From contig KL647308.1 in the NCBI GenBank assembly GCA_000727475.1, positions 558,001 through 622,000 on the forward strand: 64,000 nt of DNA, read 5' to 3'. Position 1 is the stretch's first letter. The number at the start of each line of letters is the position of its first letter. The notes below the pieces were generated by a model. That model was not told where the DNA came from. It did not search any database and saw nothing but the letters and a program-made list of their open reading frames with translations. Positions 36,701-45,792 of the stretch are shown one piece after another. The position numbers and the translations under genes were made by a program. This DNA is from Sarcocystis neurona (lineage: Eukaryota > Apicomplexa > Conoidasida > Eucoccidiorida > Sarcocystidae).

Positions 36701-37679
36701 TCCCTTGCGCCGCCAGCAGAAACAGGGGCCCTTGTGCGCCGCTTCGGCATACGGACGCGAGCTGCTGCCCTTTCACCGCTCGCAACAGTCGCAGCCGAGA
36801 CCAGCAGGGACCTCCGCAGGCAAGCAAGATAACGTTTCTCACGCCTTCAGATCAGGTCAGAAGCTTCCGCACGACTCCGAGCTTTCTCCTGCTCTTAGGG
36901 CTATTCGTGCCCTTCCTCGTACAGCTACTCCTGATCCTACGCCTCCTGTGGTAGCTAGTCCCTGTGCTCCCGCTGCGGGTTCTACTACGGTTCCTCGCCC
37001 CTCCTTCGCATTCTTCTTTCAGCTTCCTCGCTGTTTCAGCTGGCAAGAGGGAGAGCCTTCTTTTTCTGCGCCGGCCACTGGGCAAGAAGCTTTTGTCGCA
37101 TCACCACGACAGAGGGCGCTAGCAGGAGCGGTCGCTGCAACGGTAGTAGGAGCAGCTGCTGTAGCAGCACCTTCACGACTAGCGACAGCAGCAACAGACG
37201 TCTGCGCGTCGGGCGAAGGTGCGGCTGCTGGGACGGCATCAGCGCGAGGGAGAGGCGCTGCGTCGGCGGCTGCAGCGGGATGGTTAGCAGCAGGAGAAAA
37301 CAGCGGAGACTTGAACGATAGAACCAGCATTAATACACCGCGTCTCGACACAGACGACACTGCAGTGTCACTTCCTCCACCGCCCTGCAGCAGCGCAGCA
37401 ACGACTCAGGAATTCCTGCCTGCTTCCTGGAGAGCTGCGTGTGATTCGCTGGGGGAAGATATGCAGCCCTGGAGAGGTTCGTCTGCGTGTGCACGCCTGC
37501 AGTCCCCTCCTGTGCTCTACGAGCCGTCGCGTCTATCTGAAGCACACCTGCAGGCTTCTAAAGAGATCTGCGAGCTGCCAGTGCGGGTTGGTAAGTTCTC
37601 CGATCCTGCGGACGGCTGCGGCGGACACGCCTGTATCGCGTGCAGTACGTGGCTACACACAAGTCTAAGCAGTAAATAA
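30714..37679 (+). CDS. Giant low-complexity protein of unknown function, with one hydrophobic block
   Basis: One uninterrupted frame of 2321 codons from an ATG at 30714. Most is Ala-, Gln-, Ser- and Glu-rich, coded by CAG/GCA/AGC triplets; residues about 560-700 are Ser/Arg-rich. Residues about 1605-1740 stand apart: hydrophobic and free of triplet runs, with AAAVLSLLYLLLQMP, MGWMVLLISCFTLGVRL, ISFYLSRLLLLLFAHP and then TREEALSLLEGWHPVVV. They read like two or three membrane segments followed by a soluble helix. I do not recognise the family. Near the end, TTG|GTAAGT (donor after 37590, phase 1) could splice to GCAG|GT at 37705, giving a short tail that stops at 37752-37754 instead of 37679. 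Triplet-rich DNA inflates open frames, and minus-strand frames of 200-310 codons overlap this one (31995-32930), so the whole length need not be one exon. The block at 35530-35940 is the best evidence that this strand and frame are coding. Confidence 0.55.
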   Translation: MENPTKAAAESPKAPAAADDDLLYTCSSVSADLTAAVAAGAFDAGGAARAVGRATGASTAADDAPAKRQSVTAAPVARSAVRWSASDAAGASAGQRAAANELLPVSFESSAADSRRRTAGDVFATTQQWGNEGKQQQRQRSQRLPQKKESQQRPWQHGRRVVQELHEEKLREQHQKTRENAREGLHQLLQGDDEHGARRYTSRHSLLLSSLPLPSRPWIAWWRWSSSSSHNKQQAAAAAAAADCAVGRGDTMDTGSCTGTDTWWADKLEHGGEAASSVERYAAHAERRPSPFGATAGADVSCGSRSLPFRCGPRLRTDTAATATRAWQIAAARPAGAHAAAAATAAREQRATGRAVTTGLQRPKPAATSLSCSSRKVEIAAQGAAAAVEDTAAEKVELETAGSAASLTAGAAAELLTLAAASAAAAASRRREAFNGCNRNIFKRHALPFSLSVEAGEAAVAARLLQQVGRAQRTQEGAAADGDAATGADDGMTPEEETAEAAEFGGAEEVCKASAGSGRTTEETARGRAGEAAAPWAGGEADTARSTTKATTASFSVAEEWRGCSNLWTHQAGTGGRCSNGCSSARGSSSREEGSSREDDSGWQSTSRSKMSCSRRKRVTTSSRRRARGRRLEQTNSRMNRQGARDGWSSAGSSRCWWRREKNSSRSGDNGRLLRNSHSEMRSRRQSGSTEDSSRSPSLRTCGSSSSEGQPGVGRLFLARGLNSSTVKGSCAQESVSSHASDDGSGTIAGFTGSKAASVSLPCSRPTDWSVTQRRASNSGSACCEYLQGIATSSGCIGMEVKHRKRGSSSSLEDWWRSPFASPAEQERDWHLGSCEMLHQPPLRSQQQPLRPRGCTLQLQVRQQEKQVRQPQQLGLSEGKWRCSSLLLLDKQQPQPQPCDADGFVTVMRPCCTFATAADISREAAVSEDENAAGGATASLAGGAGAAQTRVLGAGGSAADDAAGNSAVAEEDGAPEQMQPQQQPQRQGKVESQQNTPGGLPAAAAAKKKQDVRQKTGFLQFLLPQSCGGKEELQQQRDTRTAGGYLVGMLRRCYLSPKLLPLRLWPCVHASSAAAAKEQPAPWLSEKLTSAAACEQSATGAMLPHEELSQVTADEKAYGQTERFPARREHSAVTTAGAAPAVATSGAAAAPRAATVTSSAFAVAEKSIKAEAQPSLADSTSAATIKAAAAATPKQTNNNTIECDTICSERSCCEAAEAAIAEERAGEDGWWTAAEEEEVGSEQRPCDMREWKQDDKYCKQQQQVLAQGQTEQTGVQQRQRQCPQQQPKVEKDEEKRQKQPVVGGQQWRVLDVFSCILHRRSGSAAATQTDEYCDNSSSSSSGNIEQQLPSGGSEPAGTVPFVCLPQQRSSYWEKFETSACERAACLPNNSSCRDGGVESGETHGVTTAATKGEAAAAAEAPVHNAPWKETKPAEQRGIHRIMTWRYRKQGDFVKGGSSCCEKAEIAKGIDPSHADLVCCSLAAPAADAAADCCAWDTPAEAPGRVAAAAALSESATAAPAPAAGSAPAAAQLLAAASEIKAAAGGEHQAKFHTDTALPAVETSPGATHEESLGVRRGETGGAVRLTRQRALAAWSRSGVTRGSAAAAVLSLLYLLLQMPCSLKTAMGWMVLLISCFTLGVRLVRLVQQHGLVVLLPARLLRLLEEDRLMDIIYVHLASGRISFYLSRLLLLLFAHPTREEALSLLEGWHPVVVKLLTGRGIREALPQQLLRSLYGQAGAAACPPWDDEAAILQRAAHLAATPADLHYDRRCAAAMQAAGSAHTKEEASSAAAAAGLQPLSPDAPRASAAAVEASLAVAAADGVPGAVAEQAVHPDPAERSAASAAVPHASVAEHPSSSSYEGTDETGRLQLAENMHLLQESLTAGLPTGSYAAVAPARRRQGKPISHAVSAACKPSAGRMRQELLVDTESEVKAAACSTETATTSAESGLAAEQLPSVERLHAEEQLQEVHRITRPMQRQQEMVELSSTAQHFQRLPLRRQQKQGPLCAASAYGRELLPFHRSQQSQPRPAGTSAGKQDNVSHAFRSGQKLPHDSELSPALRAIRALPRTATPDPTPPVVASPCAPAAGSTTVPRPSFAFFFQLPRCFSWQEGEPSFSAPATGQEAFVASPRQRALAGAVAATVVGAAAVAAPSRLATAATDVCASGEGAAAGTASARGRGAASAAAAGWLAAGENSGDLNDRTSINTPRLDTDDTAVSLPPPPCSSAATTQEFLPASWRAACDSLGEDMQPWRGSSACARLQSPPVLYEPSRLSEAHLQASKEICELPVRVGKFSDPADGCGGHACIACSTWLHTSLSSK

Positions 37680-37754
37680 CTCTCTGCCCTGGTGCGCCGT
37701 GCAGGTCTCTGTGTGTGGAAACACCGGGTTACGGTGGCTTCCAGATTCGGATGA

Positions 37755-39678
37755 GCGGAAGATCGCCTGCAACGTATACATAAACGTACGTGTCTGTTTC
37801 TAAGTGAGTGCGAGCTAGACACAGGGGCACAGGGGGGGGGGGGGGGGAGACGTACCTCAGGAGTAAAATCGCCGGGATTGCTTCTACAGGTTTGGTGAGA
37901 TAAGTACAGACAAAGAAGGCAGCAGCCTATGACAGCTTCTTGGTTGCGCGGAAATATAGACCGTTGGTGTTACTCTCGTGTAGACGGGTTTCCCACGCAC
38001 ATGCGTACAGGTGACTCTTTGGTTGTGCGAAGGGATAGAGTTTTCTTCGTTGGCAGGTGCGTCGGGAAACAGCTGCACACGTCTAGGCGTGTCTTTTGAC
38101 GCACCTGTACATATGTGTGGATAGCGGAGGTTATGAAAGAAGTATGCGGGACAGGGAATTTCTTGGCAAGGAGAGGTTAGGGGCCAAAAGGAGTTGGCAG
38201 ACGTCCTGTTTCTGCGTAGCCTGAACCTCTGTGCAGCACAAGTCGTTGCTTCAAGGAAAGCAGAAAGAACTGTCGGTTCTACCGAAGTTTGGAAACAAAA
38301 CTGCTTCTCACTTGAGTACGTGTGTATATATGTGGGGCCCACGCGTAAGAGTGAAAAAGAGACACAAGTGTTCTTCTGCAGCGAACCTTTCCGTTTTGCT
38401 GACTCGTCTGTCCACCGTCTGGCTCCAGCATTCCTGGGTGGCTCTGGATAAACTTCCTGCCGCACTTGCACCTGTCGCTGTTGCATGCATCTTCTGCGCA
38501 GCCGCTACCGCAGTGTGCTGATGTTCTGAAGTCACACAGACTACCCACACCGCCTCCTGTAGCCATCTTTCACGCAGTTGCTATTTTCCACTGCTGCTGC
38601 TGCTGCGGTTGCTTCTGAGGGCGGTTGCTACTGCTGTTGCTGGTTCACGTGCTGCTGTCCACAGCGGCGAGCACTCTTATTTCGAATGCTGCCTCTTCTG
38701 CGTGTCACTGCTACCAGTGTTGCTCCTGCTGCTGTTGCTCGCCACTGGTGCTGCTGCGTGTTTTCTGCTGCTATTGCATGTCACCGGTGCTGTGGCTGCT
38801 CCAGGCGCCTCTACTGCTGCTTCCGCTGTATAGTATCCTGTAGTTACTGCTCTCGGTTGTTGGTGTACCTCGTCTCCGCGCTGCTTCTCCCTCTGAAGCG
38901 TCTCTTGGGTTTTTCGCTGGCGATGCCTGCGTGCTGCAGGTCCTCAACCGACTCTCTTCCCCCCCACGGCTCCCGTGGTGCTGCGGATGCTCGTCAGCCG
39001 ACTCACAACTTCTCGAACTGTAGCAGGGAGCATAGAGCGCTTCAAAGAGAAACTGCTGCACCTCTCTCTCTTCGCTGCCTTTTGTGCTGCGTTACTACGG
39101 CATCCACGGGTGAGAGTCGTAACGTCGAAAGGGAAAAGAGAGAACAACAGGGGAAGAGTCACTGCAGCCTCAGCTACGAAAGCTGGTGCGTGCGTTGTGT
39201 GACAAGAGGTTTGCGTAAATATCACACACGCCACTGCATACGGTGTACGTACGCATACAGACGCTTATACTCGTACATGCACATACTCATACATCTGCAG
39301 TAAATATGCGCCCACACATATGCTCACGTAGAAGTTCTGCGTCTTCAGTTATATGCCTCTCTATCTACCTGTGAACGTCAGACGGTCGCGTCCGCGTATT
39401 CTGACACTTGCTTCATGGTTGCTGCAACTCGCTGTGCTTCTGTTGGTGCTGCTGGCACCCCGTGCTGCTGTTGCTGCTGTTCTTGCCAATGAGTAGACTT
39501 CTGCAGCTCTTGCTTGTGCTGCTCCTTCCCCTCCGATGACGCCTGTAGGGTGTTGCCGTCGTCGCTGCCGCTTTTCCGCTGATGCCGTCGCAACGCGCGC
39601 TGCAGCGTCTTTCATGTGCTGCCTCTTTCTTCATCCTAGTCCACTGCTCTGTTGCTGCTGCACATTCCACCGTTTCAG
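37755..39678. other. Gap or intron between the giant frame and the next exon-like block
   Basis: It holds a G16 homopolymer, a CTG-rich patch (38590-38840) that gives Cys/Leu-rich frames on the plus strand, and no motif. It could be an intron joining the 30714-37590 frame to 39679-40437, but the phases (1 and 0) do not match directly, so another exon would be needed. Confidence 0.4.
37832..37847 (+). repeat. G16 homopolymer
   Basis: Sixteen consecutive G residues, flanked by ACA and AGACG, in non-coding sequence. Confidence 0.9.
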
Positions 39679-40437
39679 GTTCGGAGAGTGATCCACCGCA
39701 TTCCCGTCAGCGTCATTTTCTGGTTGGCACTCGCCTTCTATCTCTATTTGATTTCTCCATCACGGACGCCTTCCTCGGTTCGTCGGCTTCTGTCATCAGC
39801 TGGAGGCTCCTATCCTGTTGCTTATTTCAAGTGCCTTTCGGCGGCTACTCCTTCCTCCTCGACCGGCTTGACAGCCCGTCCTTTCCTCTTGCCACTGCTC
39901 CCTGCATGGCTTATTAGGCTACTGCGCTTGAGGAAAGATCACAAAAGGCATACCGGAGAGGTGACTGCTGCAGGTCCGCACAAGATGCAGGTTCTGCAGA
40001 AGCCGCGCGCGGTGCCGCTGGAGCAGCAGGACGGTAGACCTCTGCAGCAGCAGCAGGTGTCGCCACTTCTGCAGTTGCATGCACAAGGCGAAAGACAGGG
40101 ATATCTCACGCAGTGGCAGCAGCCGCAGCAACAGGTGGAGCGACTGCTGCCTCAGCAGCTGTTTAGGCCTCCCCTGCTGCAGCAACAGCAGCATCCAGAG
40201 CTAGTAGCGGTGGGCGAAGCAGTGGAAGAACGCGTGGCGAGCAGCAGCAGTGATTGGCAAGACGACGGGCTTCTGCAGGAGGCTCCTCGTCTAAGCAGCG
40301 GCAGAGAGCAAAGAAGAGGCATACACAGTTTTGGGAATGAAGATCCCCATCTACGCGTCTGCAAAGAGGCGCTGCAGTGTTTCCTCCGGCAGCACTTCTG
40401 GCCGCCGCTCTCACACGGTACACGCAGCCGACCTTGA
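39679..40437 (+). CDS. Exon-like frame: hydrophobic segments then Gln-rich tail, unknown
   Basis: A good acceptor (CACCGTTTCAG) precedes 39679, and the frame then runs 252 codons to a TGA. It begins VRRVIHRIPVSVIFWLALAF, continues into YLYLISPS, has a second hydrophobic stretch (FLLPLLPAWLIRLLRL), then a basic patch and a Gln/Leu-rich tail. The two hydrophobic stretches suggest a membrane protein. No family is recognised. There is no ATG near the start, so it is probably an internal or final exon. The neighbouring giant frame upstream also has a hydrophobic block, so they may belong to one gene; the connection is not proven. Confidence 0.4.
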   Translation, partial: VRRVIHRIPVSVIFWLALAFYLYLISPSRTPSSVRRLLSSAGGSYPVAYFKCLSAATPSSSTGLTARPFLLPLLPAWLIRLLRLRKDHKRHTGEVTAAGPHKMQVLQKPRAVPLEQQDGRPLQQQQVSPLLQLHAQGERQGYLTQWQQPQQQVERLLPQQLFRPPLLQQQQHPELVAVGEAVEERVASSSSDWQDDGLLQEAPRLSSGREQRRGIHSFGNEDPHLRVCKEALQCFLRQHFWPPLSHGTRSRP

Positions 40438-43369
40438 TGGTGTCCACTGGGGCCTTTTGTCTTGTTCAACGTGTTGCGCTTCGACTACTGCGTATGTGCT
40501 GCAGCTATCCTGCCGCCTAAGCACGTGCCCCGCTGCCACGCGCAGCCGGAGACAAGGGTATCTGCAACAGGGGCTACTTACCCGCAGGTGCACACACATT
40601 TTTGCCGCATGCTTATGTGAATTCACGTAGCCGTGTGAGACAGAAGGCCGAGTGCACGTGTGTATCGTTGAAGACTTACCACGAACCAAAGGGTGGAAGA
40701 CAGACGGAGCACGGAGACTACCCACAAAGGAGAACGGAGGGGGAGACGAGGGAGTTCGAAAAACAGAAACGAATCTTCTTCTTCCTCGAACAGGGACGGG
40801 GAGAAGAAGTGACTGTGGTGAATGGTTCGCTTATTTTAGTGCGAAATGCGGAGTGCACACCACATGAAAATCAAAGAGAGATCTGTCATAACGTTAAAGC
40901 ATCTCAAAAGTAAAGAAGTTTGCGAACACTACCTGAAAGCGGCACACCTCTGATGAGGTACATTACAACGAGGTGCCATCTGAGCGGAAATGTACTGCGC
41001 ACTCAACCACGCAGAAGGCACCGGGCTGCATAACACATTTACGTATACGTGCGTGCAGCAGTCCATTCTTGTAACTACCATATACCTGGAGCTTCGCACT
41101 CAAACAATCTTCCACTTCAAACCACCGTATGCCAAAGTTTGGATATAGCTGAGGCATTTTCGTGTGATTTTTTAGACCACCTTACACCAGAGTTTAGATG
41201 TCCCTCAGTCATTCGAAAATGAGACCACCCACCACGGGTCCTCTGCAATTCATCAGCATTCACCCCTCACTGTAGACCTCTGTGTTGAGGGTGTAGGGAA
41301 AGACAGTAGGTAGATCAGTATTTGAATGAAGTCGTGTATCCATATGCGTGTGCATCCACTAACTTCTGTAGTAATAGGGGAAGTACCTGTATACACGCGT
41401 GTGTAGCTGTACGCATGTGGACGGTATACGCACCATTGTTCAGCTTTGCAGAACACACGGTCCAGCTTCCAAAAATAACGTCCTCACAGGCATTCTTTTG
41501 GCGAATGCCTCTTTGCTCTATAAAAAACAGAGCTCACAGCGATTGCCACGGATGTGTATATACATTTACATGTAGGCGCACGTACATTCATATACGGTTA
41601 CACAGCTCCATTAACTCGAATGTATATATGCCTGTCTCCGTCGAGGGCACTTACTCGAACAGCGTAGGAGACGTGTTGTTGAGGTCTGCGAAACACATTT
41701 ATCGGTGGTTCTTGCTTCCACGCGGTAGCCGTGCATCCGTGTACATACACGCAATTGCCTACCTCCGGAAAGAGCCAAAAGGGGAATTACAAGCAGGGAG
41801 AAAGAAGGGTCTATACACAGGTAAATGTAAGGAAAACCGCCCACTTAGACGTATACATACCATTCCGTAATGCCCTGCATACTTACGCGTACGTACGTAC
41901 CCCTGTGAAACGGAGTGCGGAAGAGACTACTTCAAAAGATAGCAGGCGAGCCTTTGTTAAAGCGCCACGCTAGACCCAGTGCAGTACCCTGCCGTGATGC
42001 CCGACACTACAGCGTGCCTCTCCAGTGTCCCTAAAGGGAACACTTCTTTTCAATTCTTCGAGAGGTACTTTCTTTTGCTAGCGTGCGAGTACATACTGCA
42101 CAATTTCAGTTCTACTTGACAATTGGAACACGCGCACCAATAAAAACAAGTGAACCAAACGCCTCCGTGTTTACTCCCCACCGAGTTAGTTCCTTTTGGT
42201 TTAGCGTAGCACCTGCTTTTGTGCACGAGAGGCACCCGAGTGCCGGACCGAAATGAAACTGGACTCGTAGCAGACAGCCATCATCGTGTCACACATGCTA
42301 CACGCACGCCCGTGTGCTCAATTACATACATAAACATAGATAGATGTATACGGGTATATACATGTGAAAGTGTATAGATTGCCTGGTAGCATCTGTGTGT
42401 ATGTGTGTACAGAAAGACACTTACCCGTTTGTGCCCGCACGGAGATATGATACATATGATTTCGTGTGTGAAGCGTTGTAAGCCCGCGTCTTTCACGGCT
42501 GTACGGAAAAGAACGCTTTATTGTGATGGCCGCAAGCGCGTGACACGGCGCAGCTTGATACGAGCCACCTGAGCAGTAGTAGCGCCAAGGAGTGCCTCAA
42601 CCGCTGCGACCGACGTCATGTCTGCCGATAGCAACTGCAGCACGTGCCACGGATGTGCTGCCGCGCGCTTCAAAGCAGCTGCGGCAAGTGATCAAGTTTC
42701 TGCACCCGTAAAAATCTGCGGAGTTCCCTACTCACGGCAGATACTCTTCTGCAGCTATGAGACAGCGAACGCCATTGAGGGTTTGCCGCGTGATCTCCTC
42801 TTTCCACTACGCTGTCGCTCCCTTTTCTGGGGGTGTTGATGTTGCCTCTTTTCGGACCCTGCGGCTGCCGGTGTCGCGCGCGGTCCCGAGTCCAAATTTT
42901 CTGCTGTTGTCACATCTACGCAGCGTCGCGCTACTGCTGCGAAAGGCCCTCCTCGAACTTGAGGACATTCGTATGTATACATGAGCGTATGAGGGTATTG
43001 GGGTCACAATGGGCATCAGTGCGCAGGATGCCTCGTCAGTGGTGAAATATACGGTTCTCCCCTGTGCCAGTGCGTCCTCTCTCATCTGTGTACAACTGCA
43101 GTATCGCTCACTGTAGATCAGCATATGCGGTTTCTCAACACACGGTCAGACAGGTCGTAGGGACCCGAATTCCGCAGACGAGGACGTTTCAAGTGCGCTG
43201 ACTTCTTACAGTCACCTCTCGCCAGGCTCCGGCGCCTATACGTTCGCCAGTGCGAGATGAAAGCTTTGTGGATCTACTTCCCCGCATGCATTGTAGCCTC
43301 CGAGCATGTCTTCAAGCGGGAACGGCGTCGCATCGGTGCGGGGATATATGTTTACACTTTTGTATTAGC
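40438..43369. other. No recognisable gene
   Basis: Frames here are short or are stop-poor by composition (41322-41870 reads as His/Tyr/Thr/Ser-rich translation of ACA/TAC-like sequence). An ATG frame at 42618-42839 (73 codons, Ala/Cys-rich) has no motif. I see no RNA gene, transposon or CRISPR repeat. Confidence 0.45.
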
Positions 43370-43582
43370 ATGGGCTGCTCGACCAGCAAGCACGTTTCTG
43401 TGACCATGCAGGCGTACCATTACAGCACAGGCGGTGTCTACTCGAGCACTTTAGCTTACGTGCGTATGTATTCGTTCTTGAATGTGAACACACTGGAAAG
43501 ATCTTGCAGAACGTCGCCGGCTTCAAACGAAAAGGGTTGTGATGTGTTGATACGGGTGCCTGCTGCTCTTGCCTGGTCGTGA
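43370..43582 (+). CDS. Short frame starting with an N-myristoylation-type motif (tentative)
   Basis: The ATG at 43370 opens a 70-residue frame beginning MGCSTSK. This matches the N-myristoylation consensus (Gly at 2, Ser at 6, Lys at 7), and Cys at 3 could be palmitoylated. The rest (HVSVTMQAYHYSTGG and on) shows no domain. The motif alone can occur by chance. It may be the first exon of a spliced gene continuing toward 44 kb, but no phase-matched donor was confirmed. The frame is also open upstream to 43250. Confidence 0.25.
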   Translation: MGCSTSKHVSVTMQAYHYSTGGVYSSTLAYVRMYSFLNVNTLERSCRTSPASNEKGCDVLIRVPAALAWS

Positions 43583-44372
43583 TCGTTGCCAAGTTGATGT
43601 CGGAATTCCTACGCGAGTGCACAATATATCGAACGCGTACACACACAAACGACGGGTCACACTGTCAACGTCTGGTGGCTACGGACGGGCCTGGCATTAG
43701 TGTCCCTGCGGCGTTGAGCGTGCAGCACCTGTGGTCGCTGTGTAGGCGTTACTGCCTGTCGCGCTGCGGCGAAACTAACCCGCGAGCCCAACCCACCCTC
43801 CGTCACCGTGAAGTTGGTAACGCACACGCGTCGCAGCAACAGAAGAAGAAACGTCAGAAGCAACACTGGGAGCAACCGTCCCGGCTTCGTTGTGGGTAAA
43901 CCGGTGATTCACACAGACCAGCCACAGCAGCTTCACGTGAGCGCAGCAGTAGCACTACACGAGGCGCTGCTGGGCAACAGCTAGCGCAGTCGGTTGCTGA
44001 TCGAGCATCAACAGCATCGGTAGCAGAAAGGGTGTCCAGTGGTATGACCAGCAGCAACAGTAGCCACGGCAGCGTGGTCACTCGGCACTCCGTAGAAGAT
44101 AGCAGCTGCTTGTTGACTTTCTTCCCATGTCGGCGGAGCGGCAGCAACAACAGGGTACACCATGAGGGAGACACGCGCTTTCCTGTCGCGAGCAGTTCAC
44201 AACGCGGACCCTTGTACAGCCGCGCGAAGCCACGTCCGCCAGCTGCGACTGGTGACGCTCTCTTCTCTGTGTGCTGCCACTGTTGCTCCTCCTCCTCGTC
44301 TTATTTGTATTTTTGGTGCTGGTGGACCAGCACTTGCCATGCGTACGCGATTGCCGCAGCCGCACGTTCGAC

Positions 44373-44861
44373 ATGGTTCTCGAAGTCGACTGGCGCGCGG
44401 TATTTGCAAGTACCGGCGTTGCTGCAGCCTCTACGGCGATAATCACCACTTTTGGAAGCATTCGTTCAAGATTCACTTCGCCCCTATTCAACATTGTGCG
44501 CATGGTTGCATATTTCGAGCGTTTCCCCGCTTTAGACTCAAAACCGGCCCTGTACGCCTTTGTTCCTATCCAATATCGAGCGCATGGTCGCATATACCCA
44601 GCGTTTTCCTTCTCTAGACCCCAAGTCGCTACAGTATACAGAGCGTCGCAGTCGCTGGTGCTTCCGCGACTCTTCGGGCTCCTTCCCCGGCTGTCGCTGC
44701 CGGTGGCGCCGCTGCAATGCGCGCGGCAGCGCGCCTTCCATCTTTCGGCTTCCCCGGGGAGATGGAATGCGGAGGTCCACGCCACCGCGCACGGCTTTTT
44801 GGTTAAAGGTCCCTGCGAAAAAGCTCTGTCTAGGTACTGCTTCATGTTTTTTTTCATCTAA
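44373..44861 (+). CDS. Possible gene or pseudogene containing a duplicated coding-like segment
   Basis: The ATG at 44373 gives MVLEVDWRAVFASTG, then Ala/Thr/Ile-rich sequence and NIVRMVAYFERFPALDSK. The same peptide pattern returns 82 bases later as NIERMVAYTQRFPSLDPK, but in a different frame that stays open to 45006. Over 18 aligned codons I count 14 base differences; seven codons change synonymously, and third positions change most. That pattern suggests past protein-level selection on this strand. Since 82 is not a multiple of three, the copies cannot both be read without a frameshift or an intron. I do not recognise the family. It may be a decayed gene, a sequencing indel or tandem exons. 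Confidence 0.35.
   Translation: MVLEVDWRAVFASTGVAAASTAIITTFGSIRSRFTSPLFNIVRMVAYFERFPALDSKPALYAFVPIQYRAHGRIYPAFSFSRPQVATVYRASQSLVLPRLFGLLPRLSLPVAPLQCARQRAFHLSASPGRWNAEVHATAHGFLVKGPCEKALSRYCFMFFFI
44483..44628 (+). repeat. Diverged tandem duplication, 82-base offset
   Basis: Copy 1 is about 44483-44546 and copy 2 about 44565-44628. About 40 of 54 bases match over the best-aligned part (starting AACATT and AATATC). Confidence 0.75.
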
Positions 44862-44970
44862 ACGTACGCATAGGAAGAGGTCGCCCTCCCAGAAGGAAGT
44901 ATGCATCACGTATAGAGATTTTTACAAGCGACAGCGTTGGAGACCAGCGACAGAGACTTTTCAACCCGCG

Positions 44971-44983
44971 CCCCCCCCCCCCC
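44971..44983 (+). repeat. C13 homopolymer
   Basis: Thirteen consecutive C residues, preceded by CCCGCG, some 800 bases upstream of the TMBIM start codon. Confidence 0.9.
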
Positions 44984-45792
44984 TTGCATTACTTTTGATT
45001 GCTTAGATACGTTTCATTTTTGGTGTCTTCTTTCTCGAATTTTTCCGCCGTCAACAACAACAACAACTGGATTCCGGCGAAAAATCTCCTTTCCGTTCTC
45101 TTGCGTGCGGATTCCGCAGGAGTTTTCGTTTGATACTTCTCCGTTTGCCGGCTCACGGCGTATTTTTATGCATCTTGCCTTGTATTTCCAATTTCTCCTA
45201 CGGAAGCAGTTCCCTCTTCACCCCCCCGGATATTTCTGCCGCGTATACGCACCATCTATTGCTTTCCTCCTGTGTCTGCGGCATCCCTCCGCCAATTTTA
45301 TCTGCTCCCGTCGGAAACTGAACGTGCAGACTACGACGCCAGCCGTCCTGGTGCTTCTGCTAGTGACGTCCTGCGATTCGAGCGCGCACGTACAGCAGAG
45401 ACTGCAGGAACATCCCCACCGGCAGTGGCAGCGAGAGCAGCAGCTAACAGAGCAGGAGCGACAGCAGAAACGTTGGTAGCAGTGGCGCTGGAACTATCGC
45501 AGGGCGCCGTCCGGCAGACTGCTCAATCAACACCGCCGAGATCGCGCCATTTCCGACAATCACCAGACTGTTTTTACTTTCCTATGGTATGCCTCTGCAT
45601 GCCTGCCTCCGCAGCATACGTGGCTTTGTCTGCCTGTACTGGATTCACTGTGACGTGCTCGTGAGGAAAGATATCTTTGCTGAGGACTGCGTATTATTCA
45701 GCGGCTTTTGCGAAGACGGTCAAAGCTTCAGGGGGCATGGTCGTCCCTCGTGCATTTCCATTTGTGCGAGGTAGCAGTAGAAGCATTGCAAA

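Noticed and set aside
41322..41870. 182-codon plus-strand frame
   Set aside because: The translation is His/Tyr/Ser/Arg-rich from ACA/TAC/CGT microsatellite-like DNA, with no motif, no splice context and an unconvincing start.
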